A DNA stretch of 64,000 bases from Rhizoclosmatium globosum (lineage: Eukaryota; Chytridiomycota; Chytridiomycetes; Chytridiales; Chytriomycetaceae), in contig MCGO01000124.1 in NCBI GenBank assembly GCA_002104985.1, positions 55,457 through 119,456 on the forward strand. The letters run 5' to 3'. The notes beneath the pieces are model-generated. The model saw only the letters and a list, made by a program, of their open reading frames with translations, was not told where the DNA came from and made no database searches. Position numbers and translations under genes: made by a program. Shown piece by piece: positions 10,185-20,198 of the stretch; positions within the stretch are counted from its first letter, which is position 1, and the number at the start of each line of letters is the position of its first letter.

Positions 10185-13100
10185 ATGCTAGCCACGTACG
10201 GCCAACCAAAGGAGTCTCAGAAACTCAGCCAATCAAACTACGCGACCTACTTCCTGAAGTGGCTCGAAGAAATCAAAAAGACTCTCGGCAACCTCGGCCT
10301 CCCCTCCGGCTCAGCCCTCTACCAAGTCACCCCCCTCGCACCTGACTCAGTACCAATCAACTCCCTCGTCATGTTTCTCAATGTCGACATCATCCCTGTC
10401 TCGAAAGCGCGCGTGTATGGAACTGAGTTGGTTGCAGGTGCCACCCTCAAAACTGTCAAAGACCCCACCTTCGAACAGGAAATGAAGTACAACGGCATTG
10501 TCGCGCACTACGAAACAGCAAAAAGCCGTGTCTGGGGAACCATCAAAGATTTCACAGACGACACGCTCTTCACCATCTTCAAAAACTCAGCCGGACCAAA
10601 ACAAAACATCGTCGATGGAATTGTCGCCCTTCAAAAACATTGTCAAATCTCTCACCAATCAAACATCAATGCAGCTAAAAATACTCTTCAATCTCTACGC
10701 CTCGCTCCAAACAAACATCCCCTCACTCTCCTCCAAAATATTCAAACCCAAATCCTCATTCTTGCAGACCTCGGGTACCCTGACTCAACAAACCTATCGC
10801 TATGCACTGAATTCAATCTGTCAAACATCAACAATTTCTTCACTGGACTTACCGACGATGACCTTGCACGCTCAATGACTGCGCTCATCTACTCAAAGGC
10901 TAAGAAGGACCCTCTTGATTTTGCCGAAGTATTGAGCATTGTTGCAGAAGACGAACTTGGGTCACGTGGTCGAACAGCGCACAAGGATCTCTTTGGAACT
11001 GGAAATGGTCGTTCGTTTGTTGCCAAGGATGTCGCATCTCTCGAGGAACAAATTGCGGCTCTGACTAGAGCGTTTGCTGCCACCCGCCATGTCAGCCACA
11101 ATCCAGTGAGCACTGTTGACTCTCTCAAGCTCTTTGTTGTTGGTTTCCCAGAAGGCACTACCTCTGAATTGCTTCGCGCCCATTTCAAAGGATGTGTCCG
11201 AGTTGACGTTGTGAAGTCGAAGAACACGGGAAAATCAATTGCCTTCATCAACTACAACAACGCCTCAGCTGCAACTGCTGCCTTGAATACACCCTTAACT
11301 TTTGAACAATCTCAAATTGTTATTCGTCGTGCATTCAATAAAGCTTCTACCGCTTACCCTTTGACAGTCCCTATTGCAGCAAAACAAGTATTGTACAAAC
11401 CAAAGCCTATTATTGCATACCTTGATTCCGGTTCAGAAAAACATTTAACCCGCTTTGATGACCTTCTACTTAACAAATCAAAATGCAAGCCATCAAGAAT
11501 ACAGGGCATTGCACCTGATGCTGTCATAGTGGGAAGTGGGATTCAGGGTGATTTGAAAATTGAAGACTCCAGTTTGACTCTCAAAGATGTGGAACATGTG
11601 CCATTTTCTACAGAAACACTTGTGTCAATATGGAAGCTCCTGTGCGAAAAATTGGACGTATTCTTTGATCACCAAACAATGACTGCATATGTTGGTAAAA
11701 TGAAGGATGGTGTGTTCAATGTTACTGCTCGTGCAAAAGGCGTGGACGGCCTCTTTCACCTTACTCTTGACTCTCCAACCACTCAACACCAGCTTGACCA
11801 TGATCCAAGTATCAAAGCCTTGCTTGGTACAACATTTCCCCGTGTCACACTACGGACATGGCATGAAAGGTTTATGCACGCGGGCATTGATCAAATTTTG
11901 AAAACAGTTCCTGCTGTCCATGGTCTCTCATTTGCTGGGTCAGACAAAGAGTTCTTCTGTGAGACGTGTGTTATGGCCAAAATGCCCAGACTCCCCTACA
12001 ACAAATCTGGATGGACTGCCAGCAACCTTCTTGACACTCTCATTATTGATGTATTCTTTCCAGAAAAGGGAAACCCCTCTCGAGATGGTCATACGTGTAT
12101 GCTGGGTGTCATGGTTCCATCTATTCACTTCAAAATTTGTTATGGACTGTTCAACCACACTGCGAAAGAAGTTGTTAAATTCTTGAAACTGGCTATTGCG
12201 TATCTTGAATCATTCTCCACTGAAAAAGTCCAAAATATCAGAATGGATCCATCAGGAGAAGCAGAAAGCAAATTGATGCATGAAGCATGTGCTGAACTGT
12301 CGAAGACTCTCCAAATTACATGTACAGATGCACACAACCAGGATGGGCACTTAAACGGGTACTTTAAAGTCATGATGGAAAGAGTCCGCGCAAACATTAT
12401 TCAAACAGGAAAGCCAATGGATTTCTGGCTGAATGGCGCACTCTATCATACCTTTGTTGACAACCGTACTATGCACGGAAACAAAACAAAAACCCCAGTT
12501 GAACTGCTCACTGGAAAGAAGCCACAAGTAAAACATTGGAGAACCCTCAACTGTGTTGCCTATCCACGTATCCTCCCAAAACATATCAAAATCACTGATG
12601 AGAATATTGATAAACCAGGAATCTACTGGAAAACTGGACCTCGCGCTGTGCGAAGTACATTTATTGGTTATGGTAATTATGATGGTCACCCAGTTCAACG
12701 TATGGGATGGATGTTCCTCACAGAAGACGGAAGAACCATCTACTCACGCGATGGGTATTTCTATGAAACATGTTTCCAATTTGAGGACATTCAAGGAAAG
12801 CAACACGAATTGATTCCGGCTGTTCGGTGGGCCGATCATCATGATGATTCTGCAGACGAAGACTATATTACTATGCCATTGGAATGCTCAATTGAAACAC
12901 TTGAAGAAGCTGCGACAAATAGTGACATCTTGATTCCTACCCCTGTACCTTTAAAAACCCCATCAACCCCTCCCCCCACTGAATCCCTCTGTGAAGAATT
13001 CTTCACTCCATCGTCCACCCCCACACAGTATGAATCTGATGGAGAATATATCCCCACAACACCAACCCCTACCTCAGAGTTACCAACAAGGAGATCAACC

Positions 13101-14795
13101 CGAAATACAATACAAGCTCAGCATTATGACTCTGCCACTGGAAAATATTACTCTCTTGTATCGCGTAAGGCTGAAATTACAGTGACGGAAGCTCTCAAAA
13201 GTGCTGAATGGATTGCTGCCTTTGGAAAACACCACAAGAAACTCGACAATGCGAATGCCTATCAGTTTAAACTCAAGTCAGAGGCTACTAGTCCTATTGT
13301 GAACTTGTTCTATGCCCTTACTGAAAAGCAAGAAGAAGACTCTGGTGTCTTTGAACCATATGTGCGAGCCATTGCAGACGGAAGTTCGCAAAAGCTGTGT
13401 GATGTTGGCCAAGTGTATGTTACAACCCCAGACGTGGAAACCAACAAGATCTTTTCCATCCATGTCACCCAGAGAGGTATGAATACACGAAAGGTTGATG
13501 TCAATGGCGCTTTCCTCCAAACACCAAACAACCCAGACCGACCAGTCTTTACGTATATTCCAGAAGGATTCCCACTTTCAGAAGGAGTCTCTCGTCATAC
13601 TCACTGTATTCAATGGTTGAAAGTCATCAATGGACAACGCGACGGATCCTTCCTATTTGCAAACCATCGAGATGGACTATTCCGTGAATATGGTTTTGTC
13701 CAATGCCCCTCAAGCCCAGCACTGTGGATCAAACAACTGACAGATACTGAACATGAGAAGATTCTCTTCATGGAGTGGTTTGCAGACGACGGCGAATTAG
13801 CACATGACCCCGATTGTCTTGCAGAAGCAGACAAATTCCTTGCCTGGTTGAATGAACGACTTCCGATAACCATCAAAGATATTGTGGGCACTATTATTGG
13901 ATGCCGAAAGACTTACACTGAAGGATGCTTTGATATGGATCAAGAAGCCTATATTCTGGACTCCTGCCTTCCCTACCAGACAAACAAGCTCATTAAAAAC
14001 AAAACTCCATGGAACAACGGGCTAGATATGAAGGAATTTGACAACGTAGAAACTGAGTCTGACGTGTCAATGAACGGAATACCATACCAAGAAGCTTTTG
14101 GCACCCTCCTAACTCTACACAAAACCCGTGCCGATATTCTATACACTCTCAGTAAACTTGGACAACATGTTAAAAACCCGCAGCAAATTCACTGGAAAGC
14201 CCTTCAACATTTGTTAGGATACTTGAATCGAACCAGTGGAAAAGTTCAACGATTTAGAAAGTCTCAAGATGGCATTGTCAAGTTGATTGGATACACGGAT
14301 GCTGACTTCGCTGCTGACAACAACACTCGAAAATCGCGAACTGGAATTGTTGCCTCAATAGCTCAGGGAACAGTATCTGCCTCATCAAAACTCCAAAAAA
14401 CAGTAGCAGACTCAACTGTTGCAGCTGAAACAACTGCAGCTGTCTCTGGATCAAATGTCTTCATCTACCTCAACAACATTCTGAAATGGCTTGGGTACAA
14501 TGACCCTAACCCAACTGACCACTACTGTGACAACCTACAATCAGTCACAAACGTTATCGAAGGATCTGGGCGACACAGAACACGACACCTGGATCTACAG
14601 TACATGGTTCTGAAGGACAGGCACCAAAACAAAATCATCAGCTTCAAATGGTGTGGAACAGACAGCAACAAATCAGATATTATGACAAAACCCCTACGCT
14701 TTGTGAAACATGAACGTGCCATTATGGAATTGGGAATTGTGGACCGGGACTCAAAACAAAATACCACTTCAGCCCTCTTTGCCAAAGTCCGTTAA
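10185..14795 (+). CDS. Copia gag-pol polyprotein with an RRM domain in the Gag region
   Basis: Single open frame of 1536 codons from ATG 10185; its stop codon TAA lies inside the 3' LTR. Order: Gag-like helical region (residues 1-280); an RRM fold (about 315-385) with RNP2-like LFVVGF and RNP1-like KSIAFINY; protease LDSGSEKH near 412; pre-integrase HxH...CETC near 560-590; integrase core with Asp in LIIDVF and RMDPSGE; reverse transcriptase with VDVNGAFLQTP and FADD where YVDD is usual; RNase H with YTDADFA, AAETTAAV, YCDN and HRTRHLD. No CCHC zinc knuckle is present. In integrase, the residue matching the usual catalytic Glu (NGxxE) is Lys in NGYFK, so activity is uncertain although the frame is intact. 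Confidence 0.93.
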   Translation: MLATYGQPKESQKLSQSNYATYFLKWLEEIKKTLGNLGLPSGSALYQVTPLAPDSVPINSLVMFLNVDIIPVSKARVYGTELVAGATLKTVKDPTFEQEMKYNGIVAHYETAKSRVWGTIKDFTDDTLFTIFKNSAGPKQNIVDGIVALQKHCQISHQSNINAAKNTLQSLRLAPNKHPLTLLQNIQTQILILADLGYPDSTNLSLCTEFNLSNINNFFTGLTDDDLARSMTALIYSKAKKDPLDFAEVLSIVAEDELGSRGRTAHKDLFGTGNGRSFVAKDVASLEEQIAALTRAFAATRHVSHNPVSTVDSLKLFVVGFPEGTTSELLRAHFKGCVRVDVVKSKNTGKSIAFINYNNASAATAALNTPLTFEQSQIVIRRAFNKASTAYPLTVPIAAKQVLYKPKPIIAYLDSGSEKHLTRFDDLLLNKSKCKPSRIQGIAPDAVIVGSGIQGDLKIEDSSLTLKDVEHVPFSTETLVSIWKLLCEKLDVFFDHQTMTAYVGKMKDGVFNVTARAKGVDGLFHLTLDSPTTQHQLDHDPSIKALLGTTFPRVTLRTWHERFMHAGIDQILKTVPAVHGLSFAGSDKEFFCETCVMAKMPRLPYNKSGWTASNLLDTLIIDVFFPEKGNPSRDGHTCMLGVMVPSIHFKICYGLFNHTAKEVVKFLKLAIAYLESFSTEKVQNIRMDPSGEAESKLMHEACAELSKTLQITCTDAHNQDGHLNGYFKVMMERVRANIIQTGKPMDFWLNGALYHTFVDNRTMHGNKTKTPVELLTGKKPQVKHWRTLNCVAYPRILPKHIKITDENIDKPGIYWKTGPRAVRSTFIGYGNYDGHPVQRMGWMFLTEDGRTIYSRDGYFYETCFQFEDIQGKQHELIPAVRWADHHDDSADEDYITMPLECSIETLEEAATNSDILIPTPVPLKTPSTPPPTESLCEEFFTPSSTPTQYESDGEYIPTTPTPTSELPTRRSTRNTIQAQHYDSATGKYYSLVSRKAEITVTEALKSAEWIAAFGKHHKKLDNANAYQFKLKSEATSPIVNLFYALTEKQEEDSGVFEPYVRAIADGSSQKLCDVGQVYVTTPDVETNKIFSIHVTQRGMNTRKVDVNGAFLQTPNNPDRPVFTYIPEGFPLSEGVSRHTHCIQWLKVINGQRDGSFLFANHRDGLFREYGFVQCPSSPALWIKQLTDTEHEKILFMEWFADDGELAHDPDCLAEADKFLAWLNERLPITIKDIVGTIIGCRKTYTEGCFDMDQEAYILDSCLPYQTNKLIKNKTPWNNGLDMKEFDNVETESDVSMNGIPYQEAFGTLLTLHKTRADILYTLSKLGQHVKNPQQIHWKALQHLLGYLNRTSGKVQRFRKSQDGIVKLIGYTDADFAADNNTRKSRTGIVASIAQGTVSASSKLQKTVADSTVAAETTAAVSGSNVFIYLNNILKWLGYNDPNPTDHYCDNLQSVTNVIEGSGRHRTRHLDLQYMVLKDRHQNKIISFKWCGTDSNKSDIMTKPLRFVKHERAIMELGIVDRDSKQNTTSALFAKVR

Positions 14796-14881
14796 CCGTT
14801 ATATGATATTATTTATTATTTACTATATATATTGTGTTGGTGTATTATGAATAGATTTAATTCTTTCCCTCAATCTCTTGC
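14790..14881 (+). repeat. 3' LTR (92 bp)
   Basis: Identical to 10052-10143. The gag-pol stop codon TAA lies at its fourth to sixth bases. Confidence 0.93.
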
Positions 14882-17101
14882 AGTATACGGATGTTGCAAT
14901 TTGGTGGTTTGTGAGTCAGGTCATTCCAACCCAGATCGAAGTGATTCAAGGAATATGCGCTCTCAACCTACCCCCACCTTACATTCTTCTCCTCCTCCAA
15001 ATTATGTCGAGAACCTTCTTCCTTCAAAAAGAAATCGTAACTGAAATGAAAGTATGTCTCTCCACGTTGGGAAATGTTCAGCCACTTATGCAAGTTACGC
15101 AGCAGATAGTCTGCGAAAACTTTAATCCATTCACTCCAAAATGCGGGGCTTATTTTGTGTCTCTGGATACCAAAGGAAAATCTGATTTGATTGCAACAAT
15201 ATGCGGTGCAATATCATCTACTCGAGTACCGCGCGCTCAAATACAACAGACACTTGACTATTACCAATCTTTGACACCATTTGATTCTGCATTACGTGGG
15301 GCTGTTGATTATTCCTGCGATTCTGGTCCAGCCCTTTGTTCAACAGACCCTTCGTCACCAAGAAACATTGATTGGTTCAACAAACAACCTATACAACCGC
15401 AAATTCAGTGTACTCTGAATTTATGCGCAAACCAAACATTCTCGACTCCGAATCTTGCGGACATCTTTAACTTGATGGATACATCACACAACCTTGTAAC
15501 GCAAAGTTACGAATCTTCTTGTTTAAAGGTCAGAGATATGGACGAGACTCGTATATTTGTCAACTTTTATCCAAATATGAGTGCCCTGCCTATACAGATG
15601 TGGTTCTCACTGTCCTCCCCAGAAAACCAAGTGCATTTTATTGATAGTCTATATAAGGTACTTTCAAACACCAACTTAATGCAATGTGTTTGTTTATTTA
15701 AGCTTCGAAAAATGTAGGGAACATACTTGTCGGCCTACCATCGTTTCCCAATTCTCAATTTAAGCCAACTCAATGCAACTTCAAACGCTTTAATATCGTT
15801 CTTGATGTCTACAAACTCAGGCTCTGTCGATGCAATCGCTCAACGTGTGTCTGATTGGAATAGTCTATTTGAAGCCTATACGCGTGATAGATTTATGGAA
15901 TCCATAGCTCAAAATCTAAATAACTCACAAACAAGTCCCACAGCTTTAATTTGGTTTGATTCTCAAAATGTGACAAATCGTCAAAACTTGGTTAGGGAGA
16001 TATGCAATACAAATATATCGGATCAACGGAAACAATTGGCATTTTACTATATGACGCACTATTTAACAGTTGATGCTTTGGTTTATAACACGATTACGGA
16101 TTGCCCGGCTGTTAGAGACCTCTTACAACCTTATCGCATCAATATTTTCTTTATTGTATTATCTGCACTAAGCTGTCCAACCTTGATTGGCGTTCTAGTT
16201 TTTATTTTGAAGGTCGATGGCACCTCTATCGCCACTTTGGTTCGTCGCCAAGTCAGGGCTCTTCTCAGTCCCTTTAACATAGCTCTTGTATTTTGTCTCA
16301 TTTGTTTGGTGGTGGTTGATGTTGCAATGGCTAAGTATTGGACTATGGCGCTGAATTGTTTCAAAGATTCTCAAGAGACTTGCAGCCATCTCATTTTAAA
16401 CGTGAATCTTCCCGTACAAGCTGTACAATCTTTTTGGAGCATCTCGTATATAGCGTTTGCATTTCGCAGAAGTGAATCAATTTTGGAAGAAGTTTGGCCA
16501 ACTTCATTCAATATCCTGAAGAAACTGTTTTACATTTGTCCCGTACTACTACTCTCACCCGTAATCCCGCTTACTGTTATTTGGTTTGCTCCAACGCAAA
16601 ATCGTGCGGGAACAATAGCAGTGTATGCGTGCCAAGCAATTGCCTCTATTTACCTTGCTGTATTGGACACAGTATTCCTCGTAAGCTTTACACGATTCTT
16701 GAAAAACCTGTACAAAGACATAAGCAGTCCTGTGACGCCAAAATTTCTTGTAATTTCTCGTTTCGGCACTGTTTCATCTATTTTGTGTATCTGTTTCTCT
16801 CTCAACACAATTGTAAAACTTGGTCTGGAGGCTGCAGACTATGGTCAGAATGCCGAGCTACTTTGTGGAATGATTTCATTGTGTTTGATGCACGCTGTAA
16901 CTTTTGCGTTGATTTGTATGAAAGTTGCTGTTCACAGAGCAGATGTTGCTGAATTATTATCCAAGAAAGAAAAGAGCAGCAATTTCATTAAAATGAGTGG
17001 AACATTGGATAGCACGAAATAATATCCTTGTTGTTTAATAAATTCGCAAGAATGAGAGGGTTATGGGCACAAAGGACCACTTTTGAAATGTCTCGAACAC
17101 A

Positions 17102-19217
17102 ATGAATGCAAGTTTCTTCGAAGCTAACGCGTACAGTTTATTAGTAGACGGATCATCATATTCGCAGACTGCGATTTGGTGGTATCACAAACTCCCCTCT
17201 CAAACTAAAGTCGAAATTCTCAGTAGAATCTGCCATACGCCACAACAACCTGCTCAGTGGTACTACAACATAAACAAGCTATTCAACCTCACATTTGTGT
17301 TGGTACCAGAGGTCGAAGCTCAATTAATAGAATGTGAGAACAGCTTGGATCCTGCTTCATATCAATCGTTTGTGTATCCTGAACAACAATTTTGTGCCTA
17401 TGAACCTAATACCCCCAAATGCGCGGCCATATTTGCAACTAGTACGCCAGAAGAGCAACACAGCAATATCGAAGTTATTTGCAACAACATATATTCAACT
17501 CGAACTAGCAGAACTCAAGTGGAGCAGTTGTTTGATAATTATCGGACTATTCGTCCTTTCACGGAATCCATCAACTCAAGTATCATTGATCTTTGCGACT
17601 CGGGACAACCATTATGCGTAACAAACCCCCTTGACGTAAAGAATTTGAACTGGTTCCCACAACAACCAGATACCAATCAATTTCAAGGCGTAATAAATTT
17701 ATGTGCAAATCAGACAATCTCCTTAAGTTCCTTATCGTCCATATTTTCCACAATGTCGAAACCAAAGAACGGAACTCAATACTTTGAGTCTCTTTGTCTG
17801 GAAGTAAAAGACAAATCAACAGCAGAGGCGTTTAAGTCTCTGTCTTTGTCTGAGTTTTTGTTTTGGTTCACTATTCAAGATAATGGCAACCAAACCGATT
17901 TCATTGCGCGGCTGTATCAAGGTGTCTTCCTTATGAGCGAAATTTCAAACATTTTAGATTATAATACTATCTCAATGCTGTCGGAAAGTATCTTGGCTTT
18001 TTTTGAATGCCACAGATTTGTATGCTTACAGAAAAGTAGCCAACGCAGTCAACTTATGGATTAACTTTTATGATGAGTATAATATTTCTTCGGTTATGAA
18101 GGATTTCTCCCTTATCGATGACTCAGACTCTCAGCCTGGAATTATTTGGTTTACAAAACAGAATGTAAGCACTAAGGCACAATTACTGGATTCTATATGT
18201 TCTACAAGTTCATATACATTCTCCACTAAAGCGGTTGCTTTCTATTTTCTCTTGAAATATCAACCACAGATGGATGATACATTGAAAAACAGGATCTACA
18301 ACTGTCCAGCAGTGTCTAAAAAGCTTCGTCCACATAATATAGATCTATTTTATGCTGTACTATCTGTATTGAGTTGTGTTGGACTATTGATACTTATAAT
18401 TTGGATACTCTCGATTGAACAACCAGCTGCAAATAACCGACGAAAAACCGAAAAGAGCAAATCAAAAACTAGCGTCATCTTCAGCCCATTTAATATTAGT
18501 TTATTGATGTGTATAATTTGCCTGGTTGTCGTGGATAACATCAGCGTTGTTGATCCAAAGTGTGGAAACCTTGGAATCAACTCTTTTGCAAAAATAGGAG
18601 TACCAACGTTGATTTTGCAATGTTTATGGTCGTTTTCGTACATCAGATTCGCTCATATGCGAAGCGCCTCGCTGCTTGAAGAGGTGTGGCCAAACCGAGT
18701 GTTTATCGGTATTACTTTAGTATTTCATAGCTGTCCAATTATGCTGTGCTCTCCCATTATTCCTTCTGTAATCATACTGGTCTCCGTTGGAAGCAAGGAA
18801 AAATGCCAGTTTCTCAATATTGCTTATTATGGTTGCCAAGCTGCTGCAGGAATTTGCTTGATGCTTCTTGATTCAATATTCCTCATGACGTTCTCGCGAT
18901 ATATTGCGCAGCTCTATAAATCAATCAAGTGTCCAGTTACGTCCAAGTTTCTGTGTATATTGCGCTTTGGATTTGTATCCTCATTCCTTTGCGTTGTTTT
19001 CTCACTCATAGCGATATCCAAAGTGTTTATCGAGATCTACCAAGAGTCTCCAGTAACTTCATTTCTTTCCATGGCTTCTGTTGGGATTATGCATGCAATT
19101 ACCTTTGTATTGGTTGCTATGAAGTTTGTTCTTCATCGGTCAGAGAGGGATGAAGCCTCAGCGAAGACACCAAGTATGAAAACTCTTAAATTAAGTTCAA
19201 AAAGTATAAGCAAGTAA
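17102..19217 (+). pseudogene. Seven-helix membrane protein paralog 3, intronless with one frameshift
   Basis: N-terminus MNASFFEANAYSLL and the Cys pattern (LCDSGQPLC, LCANQTISL) match the other two. The first frame runs 17102-18064; the membrane half is in another frame, 18003-19217. Where paralogs 1 and 2 have an intron, this copy reads straight through (LYQGVFLMSEI aligns with the splice-joined LYD-GSYL). Homology then moves to the other frame at a run of seven Ts (17998-18004), where six would keep the frame. All seven hydrophobic segments are intact after that point. Either a recent pseudogene or a homopolymer sequencing error; the open remainder favours the latter. Confidence 0.8.
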
Positions 19218-19241
19218 AAGATTGCTATTCTTTCCCATTCA

Positions 19242-20110
19242 TCATAACTTCGCTTCCTCTTCGGCAACCTCAAATGCCCCCAACTCAGATTGAATGCCTC
19301 GCAATACAATGTCAATCTCTGCATCATCTGTCCCAACAACAGAAATTACAACTCTTGCGTCCTGTTCTTCACCAGTGAGCGCATCCTTCATCTTGACTGG
19401 TGTATACTTTGGATAACTTCCCACGCGAATACCCTTTCCATCCGCGTCCGCTTTCTCCTGCCACTTTGTCAAAGTCGCCATAATTTCGCTTTCCATCTTG
19501 ATAGTCGCGACTTGTTTGCGAATAAACTTCTTGAGGCCTGGTGTGTTTGGAACAATAGTGTCTTCCACAAAGCGAGTCACAAGCTGCTGGAAGAGACGCG
19601 GAACACCAGGGAAGATGTGAACGTTTTGTTTTTCGCCAGTGGAGACGACGGGGACCCAGAGGTCGCTGCAAGGGAAGGAGACCTTGGATGGGCTGGGCAG
19701 CATCGCCATCCGAATGCGGCCTGGATTAAGCTCGAAGGGAACATCCGGAGTACGCGCCTGACCAATGCGAACCATGCGAGTGATTGTCTCTTCGTGGCGG
19801 ACGAGGTCGGCGTTGAACGCCTTCGCAATCGCATCGTACGTGATGTCATCGTGCGTCGGCCGATCCCACCCGAAGTAATCACGTGCGAGTAATCGTGGCT
19901 GAGTTCGCGGACCGTCCGAACAATGTCCGCCTCGTCGTCCGGAATCACAACGACCCGCTTCAGCGACAGTCCCGCCGCGAAACACAACTTGGCAACAAAG
20001 TGCGAGTTCGTGTCCTTGGTCTTTCCGCCGAGAACTTCGTCGCCGATGATGCAAACGGCGATGCGATTGGCGGGTTTGGCGGTGGTGGTGGCAGCCATTC
20101 GTGTGAACAT
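19242..20110 (-). CDS. Molybdopterin-binding-domain (MoaB/CinA-like) protein, one apparent frameshift
   Basis: The N-terminus (RIAVCIIGDEVLGGKTKDTN, then HVITSGGIG and THDDITYDAIAKAF) is the MoaB/Mog/CinA fold that binds molybdopterin-like nucleotides; related domains form the N-terminal half of eukaryotic FAD synthases. It reads FPCSDLWVPVVST and NVHIFPGVPRLF later, as in stand-alone fungal members, and has no C-terminal FMN adenylyltransferase domain, so the substrate is unclear. Between GGIG and THDD the frame changes near 19858, where one base is missing from the expected Pro codon. Start ATG at 20110, with an alternative at 20095. The stop is 24 bp from the end of the convergent paralog 3. 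Confidence 0.82.
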
Positions 20111-20198
20111 TGTTTGTTGTTTGCTTTGAAATCAACCGATTCAACACCCCAAACATCGACATTAATACTCGTAAAATAATACGAAGAATTAATATTTA

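Larger units (their letters stand above)
10052..14881 (+). mobile_element. Young Ty1/copia LTR retrotransposon inserted in paralog 2
   Basis: Complete element: identical 92-bp direct repeats at both ends, a single gag-pol open frame and copia domain order (protease, integrase, reverse transcriptase, RNase H). The flanks share CAGTA (10047-10051 and 14881-14885), fitting the 5-bp target duplication of copia elements if the LTR ends at 10142, or AGTA if it ends one base later. Identical LTRs imply very recent insertion. Confidence 0.93.
9993..17022 (+). pseudogene. Seven-helix membrane protein paralog 2, split by a copia retrotransposon
   Basis: The start ATG at 9993 opens the same N-terminus as paralog 1 (MNADLFSADALQILTGSSQ). 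The frame is broken at 10051 by a 4.8-kb LTR element and resumes at 14886 (TDVAIWWFV). Without the insertion the two exon-1 pieces total 831 nt, exactly the length of paralog 1 exon 1. The intron is conserved in position (15658-15717), and exon 2 (15718-17022) is open with all seven hydrophobic segments. No other disabling lesion was seen, so the gene was probably functional until recently. It could still make a truncated product from a downstream start. Confidence 0.88.
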
